This document shows positions 35,700-46,125 of a stretch of DNA of 64,000 nt, in pieces. How positions within the stretch are numbered: the first letter of the stretch is position 1; every line of letters starts with the position of its first letter. This stretch comes from Dipteris shenzhenensis. Its lineage: Eukaryota > Polypodiophyta > Polypodiopsida > Gleicheniales. The DNA is taken from assembly GCA_047967505.1 (NCBI GenBank), contig CM106538.1. One strand, given 5' to 3'. Made by a program: the position numbers and the translations under genes. The notes beneath the pieces were generated by a model, which saw nothing but the letters and a program-made list of their open reading frames with translations, did no database searches and was not told where the DNA came from.

Positions 35700-36070
35700 A
35701 TCGTCATGTGTATACATCTGGCTGATGTGGCACCATGCATGGTCATGATGTGGTAATATAGTCTCTTCCTGCATGGTCATGATGTGGTACTGGGCATGAT
35801 GTGGCATGATGAGATGGCATTCATGAGGTGGTAGATTGACATGGCAAATTGAGGTGGAGGGATTGGTGATGTGGCAAGGTTGAGGAGGTATGCTAAGGTG
35901 GCATTGTGTGATCACATGGCTGATGATGTGGAATGATGAGCTGGCACATGTGGCAGCACGTGTGGTAATGTAAGGTGACATGGCAAGGAGTGATGTCACA
36001 TCTGCTTGATGAGATGGCACCACGTGGTCTAACAACGTGGCATGGTTTTGATGACTCAGCCTTCCACATG
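35700..36070. promoter_or_regulatory. CATGATGTGGCA/ACGTGG-rich array upstream of gene 1 (element A)
   Basis: Counterpart of 12290-12620. The repeated phrases include GATGTGGCA, GATGAGATGGCA and CACGTGGTC. Motif density is the only evidence for regulation. Confidence 0.45.
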
Positions 36071-36132
36071 GGCAGCATGCAGACTCCAAAGGCTTGCCAC
36101 TAGGATCGGTGATGCTCCTAGCCTACCTCACC

Positions 36133-36172
36133 AAGCCTAATACCAAGCCTACCTTGTCTTGGTATTAGGCTT
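36133..36172. repeat. Perfect 15-bp hairpin in the gene 1 upstream region (element A)
   Basis: AAGCCTAATACCAAG pairs with CTTGGTATTAGGCTT across a ten-base loop. It is conserved with 12169-12208. Confidence 0.8.
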
Positions 36173-36936
36173 GGGTGGCCCTTTTTCCCCCACAAAAGGG
36201 AGATTTAACTGTTGGAGGCCATATCGTACGTTTCCCTTACTCAAATTTAACCAAAATTTTTTCCTCTTATTCATCATGCAGAGGACTAAAAATATTGACA
36301 TTTTTGAAATGTTTGGTTATGTTTGAGAATTACTAGATTTATTTTTAATATTCTTTATTGATCCTCTAAGGAGTAAAAGTAAAAATTAAACTTCAATCTT
36401 CCTAAATCTAACTGTTGGATTTGGGATTTGATGATTCAACCACACACCCTTATGTGCCTACTAACCTTCCACTGAATTGGATTTGCTTAATTATTCAAAA
36501 TACTAAAAAAATGTGGTGTGCTACTAAAATGCATGTATTTTATGACTTTATTTATTATAAATAATTATTTATAATTAGATAAATCATTCAAAAAATTACC
36601 AATAAATCAAGTTAAGCTCTACTAATGCAAAGAGACCACTTACAAAGTTTCAATAACATTTAATCTAAAATGAGTGAGAAATTTAGAATTTTATATGACA
36701 CTCTTTGTTCGTGACAAACGTGTGACCACCCTGGAACCATGCCGTGTGACACAAAGAAATTTTTTGTGTGTGCATCGAATTTTCGATCAGACTATACGAT
36801 TGTGTGCACAATAGCAAGTGTGATGTTGTGTCAGAAGACTTCAAAGACTAGATCCATAGGGAAGTAGGTGAGATTTGCATTTTTGTGTGCTAAAAAGCTT
36901 GTTTTTCCACCTCCTTAGGATTGGGGAGTGAACAAA

Positions 36937-36965
36937 AAGTGGACACCCTTAGCTTGCTACCACCC
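36937..36965 (-). repeat. Element A right terminal inverted repeat (gene 1 side)
   Basis: On the minus strand it reads GGGTGGTAGCAAGCTAAGGG and onwards. It matches the left TIR except at position 4. The duplication CAAG follows at 36966-36969. Confidence 0.92.
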
Positions 36966-39900
36966 CAAGTACTTATTGGATGGGGGCTCCACTTTGCACA
37001 CAAGTCCTTTTCAACTACGTTGAGGTGTGTGCAAAGTATTGTCACCATCAGATATGCTTTGCATGGTCGATCACGCATTATACACTGTTTTTTCCCTAGT
37101 CATATGCACATTCGCAAAAAAACATGCCCTTAGGTGTGTTATCCAACCAAGTACTTATCGGATGGGTGTGCCTCTTTGAGAACGTTTCAATACCACCTAG
37201 GTTCAAGCGTAGGAAAAGTGTTTTGCCCATCGGATATCCTTTGCATGGTCGATCGAGCATTAAATACTATTTTTGCTCTAGTGTCATGCACATCCATAAA
37301 AAAACACGTTGCTAGGTATGTTATCAGATCAAGCACTTATGGGATGGGTGTGCCACTTTGCATGTAAGTCAATTCCTCTTAGTTGAAGGTGTGTGAAAAG
37401 TATTGTGCCCATCGGATATGCTTTGCATTGTCGATCAAGCATAAAACACCGTTTTTGGCTTAGTGTCCTGCACAACCATGAAAAAACATGGTCCTAAGTG
37501 TGTTAATCAAACAAGCACTTATCGGATGGGGGCTCCAGTTTGCACGCATGTCTGTTTCAACTAGGTTGAGATGCATGAAAAGTATTGTCACCATCGGATA
37601 TGCTCTGCATGGTCGATTACGCATTATACAACATTTTTCACGTAGTGATATGCACATCTGCAAAAAAACACGCCCTTAGGTATGTTATCTGACCAAGTAC
37701 TTATCGGATGGATGTGCCTCTTTTAGAACATTTCAATACCACCTAGGTTAAGGCGTAGGAAAAGTATTGTGCCCATAGGATATGCTTTGCATGGTCGATC
37801 GAGCATTAAATACCATTTTTGCCTTAGTGTCATGCACATTCGTAAAAAAACACGCTGCTAGGTGTGTTATCCGATCAAGTACTTATGCGAGGGGAATGCA
37901 ACTTTGCATGTAAGTCAATTCCACCTAGTTGAAGGTGTGTGCGAAGTATTGTGCCCATTGGATATGCTTTGCATTATTGATCAAGCATAAAACACCATTT
38001 TTGCCTTAGTGTCATGCACAACCATATAAAAACACGGCCATAGGTGTGTTGTTCAAACAAGTACTTATCGGATGGGGGCTCCACTTTGCACGCAAGTCCG
38101 TTTCAACTAGTTGAGGTGTATGCAAAGTATTTTCACCATTGAATATGCTTTGCATGGTCGATCACGCATTATACACCATTTTTTCCCTAGTGATATGCAC
38201 ATTCGAAAAAAAAAACGCCCTTAGGTGTGTTATCTGACCAAGTACTTATCAGATGGGTGTGCCTCTTTGAGAACATTTCAATATCACCTAGGTTGAGGCA
38301 TACTAAAAGTGTTGTGCCCATCGGATATTCTTTGCATGGTCGATCGAGCATTAAATACTATTTTCGCTCTACTGTCATGCACATCCGTAAAAAGACACGC
38401 TGCTAGGTATGTTATCCGATCAAGCACTTATGGGATGGGAGTGCCACTTTGTATGTAAGTCAATTCCACCTAGTTTAAGGTGTTCCCAAAGTATTGTGCC
38501 CATCGGATATGCTTTGCATTGTCGATCAAGCATAAAACACCGTTTTTGCCTTAGTGTCATGCACAACCATGAAAAAACATGGTCCTAGGTGTGTTAATCA
38601 AACAAGTACTTATCGGATGGGGGCTCCCCTTTGCACGCAAGTCTGTTTCAACTACATTGAGGTGAGTGCAAAGTATTGTCACCATCGGATATCCTTTGCA
38701 TGGTCGATCACGCATTATACACCGTTTTTTCCCTAGTGATATGCACATCCTGAAAAAAAACATGCCCTTACGTGTGTTATCTGACCAAGTACTTATCGGA
38801 TGGGTGTGCCTCTTTGAGAACATTTCAATACCACCTAGGTTGCAGTGTAGGAAAAGCTTTGTGCCCATCGATTATCCTTTGCATGGTCGATCGAGCATTA
38901 AATACTATTTTGTCTCTAGTGTCATGCACATCCATAAAAAAACACGCTACTAGGTATGTTATCTGATCAAGCACTTATGGGATGGGTGGTCAATTCTACC
39001 TAGTTGAAGGTGTGTGCAAAGTATTGTGCCCATCGGATATGCTTTGCATTGTTGATCAAGCATAAAACACTGTTTTTGCCTTAGTGTCAAGCACATTTGT
39101 AAAAAAACATGGTCCTAGGTGTGGTATCGGATCAAGTACTTATCTAACCGAGATGCCACTTTTCATGCAACTCAATAACACCTAGGTTGAGGTGGGTGCA
39201 AATTATTGTGCCCATTGGATGTACTTTGCATGGTATATCACGTATTAAACTCCGTTTGTGCCTCAATGTCATGCACAACCATAAAAAAACATGCTTTTAG
39301 GTGTGTTATCCGACCAACTGCTTATCAGATGGGTGTACCACTTTGCATGCAATCCAATACCATAATTTTTGAGACTCATTCAAAGTATTGTGCCCATCGG
39401 ATATGCTTTTCATTGTCAAACAAGCATTAAACACTATTTTGGCCTGAGTGTCATGCACAACCATCAAAAAACACGGTCCTAGATGTGTTATTCGACTAAG
39501 TACTTATGGGATGGGCATGCCACTTTGCATGTAAGTCAATAATACCTAGGTTGAGATGTGTACAAAGTATTGTGATGATCGGATATGCGTTGCATTGTCG
39601 ATTAAGCATAAAACAACATTTTTGCCTTAGTGTCATGGACAACAACCAATAAAAAACATGGTCCTAGGTGTGATATTCTAAAAAGTACTTGTCAGATGGG
39701 GGAGCCACTTTGCAAGAAAGTCAATTTCAACTAGGTTGATGTGCGTGCACAGTATTGTGTCTATCGGTTATGCTTTGCATGGGGGATCACACATTATACA
39801 CCATTTTTCCCCTAGTGTTGTGCACATCCGTAAAGAACACGCTCTTAGGTGTATTATCATACCAAGTACTTATTGAATGGGCGTTCCACTTTGCATGGAA

Positions 39901-40318
39901 TACCATACCATCACTTTTAAGGCATGTGCAAAGTATTGTGCCCATCGGATATGCTTTACATGGTAGATTGAGTATTAAATACTGTTTTTGCCTTGGTGTC
40001 ATGTACAACCGTCAAAAAACATGATCCTAGGTGTATTTTTCAAACAAGTACTTATCGGATGGGGATGCCACTTTGCACACAGGTCAATACTGCCTAGGTT
40101 GAGGAATGTGCAAAGTCTTATGTCCATTGGATATGCTTTGCATAGTCGATTGCACATTATACACCATTTTGTTCCTAGTGTTATGTACAATCGTCATAAA
40201 ATACATTTGGAGGTGTGTTATCTGAACAAGTACTTATGGGATGGGTGCACCACTTTGTATGCAAGTCAATACGACCTAGGTTGAGGCGTGTACAAAGTTT
40301 TGTGCCCATCAGAGAAAT
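36966..40318. repeat. 182-bp satellite, right block, with three-monomer higher-order repeat
   Basis: Monomers start near 36967, 37149, 37331, 37513, 37695, 37877, 38059, 38241, 38423, 38605, 38788 and 38970, in the order c-a-b-c-a-b and so on, giving a higher-order unit of about 546 bp. Beyond about 39100 the monomers become more diverged and lose the strict order, as expected towards an array edge. In all there are about 18 monomers here and five on the left of element A. The short open frames in this block merely follow the repeat. Confidence 0.92.
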
Positions 40319-41120
40319 GTAGATGCGATAATATTAGAAAATTCTCGGTATGTGTATATGTGTGTGTGTGTGGCAAACAATTTTGATACAACAAAGTAAA
40401 CACCTATTGCACAAATTATGCACTTCATACCTTGAGTATTGTGTTAAAATAAAAGCTGAAATAAGCTTGTTGATGAGGATAAATACGCCCTCGAATAAAA
40501 GCACAGTTGTTGTATGACCACAATAGGATCGCTTTGACACCTGTGATTTTGCCCACACGTAAGTTTGCAAATAGTATAAAAAATCATATAATAATATATT
40601 AATAGTTTGCAAATGTGTATAGCAAGTGAGTAATGGGAAGTGGAAGTGGGAGTGAGGAGTGGAATGGGAGAGGGAAGTAATAGGGGTGTATGATAATAAG
40701 TATAAAAAATAGTATAATAATATATTAATAGTTTTCAAATGGCAAGTGAGTAATGGGAAGTGGAAGTGAGAGTGGGGAGGGAAGAATGGAATGGGAGAGG
40801 GGGAGGTAATAGGGGAGTAGGATAATAAGGGAGTGAAATGAGTGAGGGGAGTTAATAGGGGATGAAAAAGAGGAGGGTGAGATGGGGAAATATGGGATTT
40901 TGGGAAATGGGAGGAGTATGGGACGTGGTGGAAATGTGGGATGGGAGTGGTGGGAATGGGGGAGGAAGAAGAAATGGATGGGGGGAGGGCCAATGGAAGA
41001 TTGGGATGAGGGATGGGGGTCCAATGGGAGAGGGGGAGTAATGGGAGCCAATGGGAGAGGGGAGAAATGAAAAGCCAATAGGAGAGAGGGAAGGAATGGA
41101 AAGCCAATAGGAGAGGACGA
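40319..41120. repeat. G/A-rich tandem sequence with a ~125-bp duplication
   Basis: A GT microsatellite (about 40350-40372) is followed by anonymous sequence. A segment then repeats twice: ATATTAATAGTTT, GCAAGTGAGTAATGGGAAGT and GGGAGAGGGA near 40590-40690 and again near 40715-40810. Further GGGAG/AATGGG-rich sequence runs to about 41120. Open frames across it are low-complexity and not called. Confidence 0.75.
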
Positions 41121-41126
41121 GGAAAA

Positions 41127-41290
41127 CCTAATTTTTCTTATATATAGTCTTCCTTGTTCATTCATTCTCCCCTCATTTCATTCATTGAAGCAAGAAAGCA
41201 AGGACGAGCAAGAAAGCAAGGAAGGAAGAGCAAGAAAGCAAGAAAGAGCAAACTTACAAACTTTTTCCAGGTACTTGCAAATTTTTTTGA
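41127..41290 (+). promoter_or_regulatory. Promoter and leader-like sequence, copy 1
   Basis: CCTAATTTTTCTTATATATA (41127-41146) is followed by TTCATTCATTCTC, CCTCATTTCATTCATTGAAG and a possible splice site (TTCCAGGTACTTGCA near 41265). The same series, slightly diverged, is at 50963-51110. Both are followed by a purine-rich tract. No downstream coding exon is visible for this copy. Confidence 0.55.
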
Positions 41291-41339
41291 TTAATTCTTT
41301 ATCTAGATTTTTTTCCTAAAATTTGAAAAGAGAGAAAGA

Positions 41340-42134
41340 AAGAAAGAGAGAGCAACTAGAGAGAGAGAGAAAGTTTAGAGAGAAGGAGAGAAGCCTTGGA
41401 GGCCGCGGCCTCCAGGAGGAAGAGGGAAGTGGAGGGGGATGAGAGGGAGGAGCCAAGGAGGGAGGGAGGAGCCCGGGAGGGGGGTCGAGGGAAGGAGGGG
41501 ATGGAGGGGGGGGTTCGAGGGAGGGAGGGGATGGAGGGGGGGGGTTCCTGGCGGCTGCCAAGACGGAAGGGAGGGGAGGGAGGGGGGTCGAGGGAGGGAG
41601 GGGATGGAGGGGGGGCGGGGAAGCAGGGGATGGAGGGGGGGGGAGGGGCGGGGGGCGGGGTCGAGGGAGGGAGGGGGGGTTCTGGCAGCCGTGGCCGCCA
41701 GGACCCCAGGGAGGGGAGGGAGGGGCAGGGGGGGTCGAGAGAGGGAGGGGATGGAGGCGGGCGGGGGGGGGTCGAGGGAGGGAGGGGATGGAGGGGGTGG
41801 AGGGGAGGGAGGGGGGGGGAAGGGAGGGAGGGGTAGGAAGGTGTGTCGAGGGAGGGAGGGGGGGGTTCTGGCGACCGTGGCCACCAGGACCCCACAGAGT
41901 GGAAGGAGGGGATGGAGAGGGGGGAGGGGAGGGAGGGGTGGGGGGCGGGGTCGAGGGAGGGAGGGGGGGTTCTGGCGGCCGCGGCTACTGCCAGGACCCC
42001 AGGGAGGGGAAGAAGGGGATGGAGGGGGGGGAGGGGAGGGAGGGGTCGAGGGAGGGAAGGGGGGGTTCTGGCGGCCGCGGCCTCAGCCGCTAGGACCCCA
42101 GGGAGGGGAAGGAGGGGATGGAGGGGGTGGAGGG
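41340..42134. repeat. GGGAGG purine-rich minisatellite with GC dyads, part 1
   Basis: The strand is almost pure purine (GGGAGGGAGGGG units), with islands of GGCNGCC-type dyads near 41399 (GGAGGCCGCGGCCTCC), 41688, 41872, 41974 and 42071, each followed by AGGACCCCAGGGAG. The tract is cut at 42134 by the copia element and resumes at 49643. Long open frames on both strands are low-complexity artefacts. Confidence 0.85.
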
Positions 42135-42391
42135 TGTTGAGAGTTCACGCTCAACATCATGTGATCATGTGTGCATAGCACCATCACGTGATCATATGTG
42201 CATAGCACTAACCTTATAGAGTGCTATAAAGGAAAGGGTTAGATCCCCTAACCCTAACCCTAAAAGGGTTTGTATATATTCTATTTTTTCAACTAATTCT
42301 AGCGTACAGTTAGTCATTTGTGGTGTGCTCTCTAGCTGTGCCCTCTCTCCTCATCTCCACTCTTCTCCTCTCCCTTCTTCATATTTTGTCA
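42135..42391 (+). repeat. 5' LTR of copia element 2
   Basis: TGTTGAGAG...TTTTGTCA ends. It contains a short inverted repeat at its start (TGTTGAG and CTCAACA), two related CACGTGATCAT/CATGTGATCAT phrases, a TATA-like GCTATAAAGG and three CCCTAA units. Confidence 0.95.
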
Positions 42392-42403
42392 TGCTATCAG
42401 AGC
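42392..42403 (+). promoter_or_regulatory. Primer-binding site of copia element 2
   Basis: TGCTATCAGAGC begins directly after the LTR. It differs at one base from TGGTATCAGAGC, the usual plant copia site complementary to the initiator-Met tRNA 3' end. Confidence 0.8.
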
Positions 42404-42830
42404 TCCCTTGTCTTCCGCTGAGACATTGAGTTTCTTGAGAGTGTGAGAGAGATTGTGAGATTGAGAGTTCTCTTGAGTGATTGTGAGATTCTTCCGTTCA
42501 CTTCCGTTGAGAGAATTTCCGTCCATTGAAAGAAATTTCCGTCATTGTTCTTGAGAGATTTCCATTGTGACAAAGAGAGTGCTTTACTTGCGAGGTATTC
42601 TTCTCTTAACTGAGAGAGATATAGAGAGAGATATAGGGAGAAATTCTGCTATGATAATGTATGAATAGAGTCTTGTTTGAGAGCAAGAAAGACTTGGCGG
42701 GTAGCATAAGGCTTCTAGCTATCCATTCGGTCACCAACTCCTTCTACAGTAGCAACGTTGCAAAACAACAAGGCCTCAACAACGAAGCGCTCCATCTCCA
42801 ACTTCTGCATCCAGCGCGACTGCCGAAGGC

Positions 42831-43564
42831 CTACAGCCGACCTTCATTCACATCTGCCTTCAAAACCATAGCGAGCTCTGCGTAGTTGGGGACGTACCAC
42901 ACCCACACCGCCCTCACCACGCCGATGTCAATGCCATGATAATCCTCGAATCCGTAAATCCCTACGTTCACGATGCCCGCGAGATTGTCCCTCGAGCTCG
43001 CACTCACCGTCCTCCTCGAGTCTTGCTGTCCTGAAACCTTGGTGAGCAGTGGCTCCGTCTGAATGTTGAGGAAGACGATCGGCACCCCTGAAGCTTGCGC
43101 TGCGGCAAGCCACGCCATGGCGCGGGCGGCTGTGTCGTGTCCACGTTGTTGTAGAGCGGCACGGAGCCGTCCGGTGCGTGAGGAACCACCAGCATGGAGA
43201 ACACCATGCTGGAGCTCGTCGACGATTGTAGCTGCTTCATCTTCTCCTCCCATGGATACGGCATGTACAGATCTGTGAGCTGAGTGTTTGCGAGGTGCGA
43301 TACAAGACGCGCACATCGCATTTCCTGCAGCGCGAGACACTCCTCCTCTGTTGAATCCGTGAACATCACCACATGATTCGGGTCTTCCGGTGCTCTGAGC
43401 ACGTACTGCTTCTTCAGCACAGTTGAATCATCCGGCACAATGGACGCCTTGACGGTGGCAATCTTCATTCCTTCAACGCAGCTCCTATGCTCCAACTGCT
43501 CCAGCGTTCCATCGAAACGTCGACCACGCAGCAGAAGTGCCTCCACTGAAGGTCGACCCGTCAA
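42831..43564 (-). pseudogene. GC-rich antisense coding fragment captured in the copia leader, function unknown
   Basis: On the minus strand a coding-like frame from about 43564 contains the phrase PDDSTVLKKQYVLRAPEDPN and reaches PDGSVPLYNNVDT. A small frameshift near 43140 moves the frame to one that continues with ASGVPIVFLNIQTEPLL, then GIYGFEDYHGIDIGVVRAVW and a stop at NEGRL (42831). I do not recognise the family. Its GC content and codon use differ sharply from the rest of the element, and it runs antisense to gag-pol. Such fragments are known as host gene pieces captured by LTR elements; that origin is inference. The frameshift makes a working protein unlikely. Confidence 0.55.
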
Positions 43565-43719
43565 CGACTTCCGTCGCCATCTGTAGCTTCCATCTCCATC
43601 GACTTCTCGGAGAACGCCAACGCGAACGTAGAGCTCAAGGCTCTCACGACCGACTCGACGGAATCTCCCTAGATTCCGTTAGAATCTTCAAAAAGATTCT
43701 GTGAAGCGACCTAGCGACA

Positions 43720-44250
43720 CGTGGCAGATAGCCTTAGCCACATCTGCCACGTCATCTTATCTGCCACGTGGCAGATAAGCGCCTCATAAATCTGACACGT
43801 GGCAATCTTATCCACAGTGCCACGTCACTCGCACCACGTCAGCTGACACGTCACCAGTGCCACGTCAGCTGCCACGTCATCACTGCCATGTCAGTTGCCA
43901 CATCATCACTGCCATGTCAGCTGCCACGTCATCACTACCACATCAGCTGCCACATCATCACTGCCACGTTAGCACTGCCACATCATCTGCCACATCAGCA
44001 CTGCCACATCATCTGCCACATCATCAGGCCATGTCATCAGTGCCACGTCACCCTGTTGACATCATCTGTGCCACCTCAGTAGTCCAGTCAGCACTGACCC
44101 TCTGCAGGCACAGTCCCTTGCCAGGCACACTGTGCACACACTATATGTGCACACTCCTGCCACCTCAGCACAGAGCTTCACTGGCACACCTCTTGCTAAG
44201 CACAGTGCCACATCATCACTGCATGTGACTCAGAGTGACACATCATCATT
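43720..44250. repeat. Short tandem array of CCAC(G/A)TCA motifs in the copia leader
   Basis: The phrases TGCCACGTCATCACTGCC, GCCACGTCAGC and GCCACATCATC recur about every 13-20 bp. Many contain the ACGT core used by plant bZIP factors. The resemblance to the array upstream of gene 1 (12290-12620) is in motif only, not in overall alignment. Confidence 0.7.
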
Positions 44251-44469
44251 GAGCACCATTTGCACTCCTTTTGCCCCTCCACCTAGATCAAGTCATATCT
44301 CTTGATCCAGGAAGAATTTGAGGGTGCTCCAAAAAGGAAAGTCGCTCGATTTTTTGTGCTCTACGCGCTCGTTACATCACGCGCACATTTCGGCGCAAGT
44401 TACACTCACATTTGAGCCTCACCGACAAAACCACTTCCTTCGCGCACATTTGCCTCTACATCGACGCAT

Positions 44470-44910
44470 CTGACCCAGCACTTAAAAAGAACAAAGGAAA
44501 AGGAATTATTTGCTGCTCTTTTATCGATCGACGGTTGGTTTAGATCTAGATCAGAGTAGACTAGATCGCCATAGAGGGGACGCTTTGAATTCCCCAAGTT
44601 GCCAATCTAAGCCATGCCCGAAATTCCCGACTAGTACCTACTCGTAGTCAGTCCATACGCTCACATCCGATTTCACATCATTACATTACCGGAAACCTTA
44701 CGTTCATCAGTTCAGTGAGCAGACTTCAGAGTTCAGAGGCATTGCAGATTGACTCAATGGGCAGATAGCACTTGATTTCACACACACATGCCACCATTGT
44801 AAAGCCTATTTGGCTATCTCACGGCATCGTGCACATCATTTTTTCAGCCTTGTAAAGCCTCTTGGCTATTCTTGGCATCATTGCCACAAGCCTTGTAACA
44901 CAGATCAGAT
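44470..44910 (+). repeat. Copia leader segment shared with 52870-53730
   Basis: The order GCACTTAAAA..GAAC, GGAATTATTTGCT, CGACGGTTGGTTTAG, CTAGATCGCC, GTTGCCAATCTAAGCCATGC, AGTCCATACGCTCACAT and TTGTAAAGCCT..TTGGCTAT appears here and, diverged, at 52870-53730 before the peptidase locus. Either the copia element picked up that leader or both derive from a common element. Confidence 0.7.
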
Positions 44911-45031
44911 CTTATATACTGCATTTCTATCTTCACCGACGGTACAGAGATTTCACTTGGCATCTTCAGTGTATTTGCAGTTGATTCATACAGAGTTTTC
45001 CAGGACACTTTTTGAGTGCATTGTTTGCACC

Positions 45032-46110
45032 ATGTCGACTAGCAACCTCAATCTGGAGGCATCTGCTAAGTTAGACAACTCCAATTATGGTACATGGAAA
45101 TACCGAATGGAGACCATTCTTGTGCTTCAGGACAAATGGGAGTATGTCGATGGATCCATACCTAGACCATTGGTCGATCCAGCCACCAGTAGCTCTACTC
45201 CATCTGTTGTCACAGCACCAGCAACGGGATCTACATCGGGATCTACATCTACACAAATAGTTTCCACACCAGTAGCAGATCCTGCCATTGCCCGAGCAGC
45301 TCAAGTAGAATGGGATAAGAAAGACAAGTATGCCTATCACCTGATCAAGCAGAATGTGCAAGATGTCATGCTAGGACAGCTCAACACAGTCAAGACATCA
45401 AAAGAAGCATGGGATATGTTCGCAGCTCTCTACGAGTCCAAGAACACATCTAGGATTCTCACCCTGAGAAACCAAATCAACCAGAGTTTCCGCAACAGCA
45501 GTGAAACCGGTCATGCTTATGTACTCCGCATCAAAGACTACAACAATCAACTTGCAGCAGCAGGAGAGACTATGAATCCCGCAGAAATGGTTCAAGTAAT
45601 CCTGAATGGACTAGGAGAAGGATATGAGAATCTAGTCCAGAGTATTGCCATCCAACGGCAAATTCCAACACTTGAAGAACTTCAGTCAGTTCTACTTGGT
45701 GAAGAACTCAGGACTCAAGCCATTCAAGCACGTAAAGGTCATTCTAATGATCAGGCATTCACAGCTTCAGACAGAAGCAGAGGCAAAGGCAGAAACAGAG
45801 GTAGATCATATCAGAAAAGTGGTCATCATCATCAACAAAATCAAAGTCAGAATCAGCATCAGCATCAGCAGCATCCTCAGCAACATCAAAATCAGCAAAG
45901 AGGAAATCATTCCAACCGAGGAAGATTCCAAGGATGAGGGAATGCATCCACCAATGTGTCAAACATTCAATGTAATTATTGTCACAAGTTTGGACACTAT
46001 GAAAGAGATTGCCGCAAGAAGCAGTATGACCAAGGTGGTCAATCCAGCGAGGGAATTCCCGAGGAAGAGGAAATCATCGTGGTGGACATTCTAGTCACAG
46101 TCATTTTGTA
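45032..46110 (+). pseudogene. copia gag, one in-frame stop and a frameshift
   Basis: The ATG at 45032 gives MSTSNLNLEASAKLDNSNYG, the usual start of the copia gag capsid (UBN2-type) domain, with YGTWKYRMETIL and LWLxAAL-like helices (WDMFAALYESK). It runs to RGRFQG and a TGA at 45935-45937. After the stop the same frame continues into a CCHC zinc knuckle (CNYCHKFGHYERDC, near 45973), so the stop splits the nucleocapsid from the capsid. A frameshift near 46045 then leads into pol. Gag would form the particle and bind RNA. A His/Gln-rich linker (HQHQQHPQQHQNQQ) precedes the stop. An open frame upstream of 45032 lacks an ATG-supported start and is not used. Confidence 0.88.
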
Positions 46111-46125
46111 AATGAACATGGCAAT

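Larger units (their letters stand above)
6654..36965 (+). mobile_element. Element A: ~15.2 kb two-gene TIR transposon, interrupted by element B
   Basis: Both ends carry an inverted repeat of about 29 bp, beginning GGGAGGTAGCAAGCTAAGGG on the left and GGGTGGTAGCAAGCTAAGGG on the right when read inwards. CAAG flanks it at 6650-6653 and 36966-36969. Removing 6654-36969 restores an uninterrupted type-c satellite monomer. Subtracting element B and its 4-bp duplication leaves 15,237 bp. Contents from left: TIR, palindrome array, gene 2 (+), telomere-like tandem array, gene 1 (-), small palindrome array, TIR. Both genes carry stops or frameshifts, so this copy is probably not autonomous. No superfamily is assigned: a 4-bp duplication is compatible with Sola-type elements, but I did not identify diagnostic residues. 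Confidence 0.93.

Noticed and set aside
6654-36965. A single 30-kb palindrome or inverted segmental duplication
   Set aside because: The arms are not mirror images about one centre; each is a complete element with its own ends and 4-bp duplication, and the inner copy splits a codon sequence of the outer one.
37124-40284. Repeated short open frames in the satellite
   Set aside because: They recur with the 182-bp monomer and differ only by repeat variation.
40334-41165. Minus-strand Pro/Ser/His-rich open frames of up to 257 codons
   Set aside because: They cover a duplicated GGGAAT/GGGAG repeat and show no domain or plausible promoter.
41396-42140. Long open frames on both strands (Gly/Arg- and Pro-rich)
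   Set aside because: They follow from a purine-only repeat lacking stop codons; composition is extreme and no start, domain or splice context supports them.
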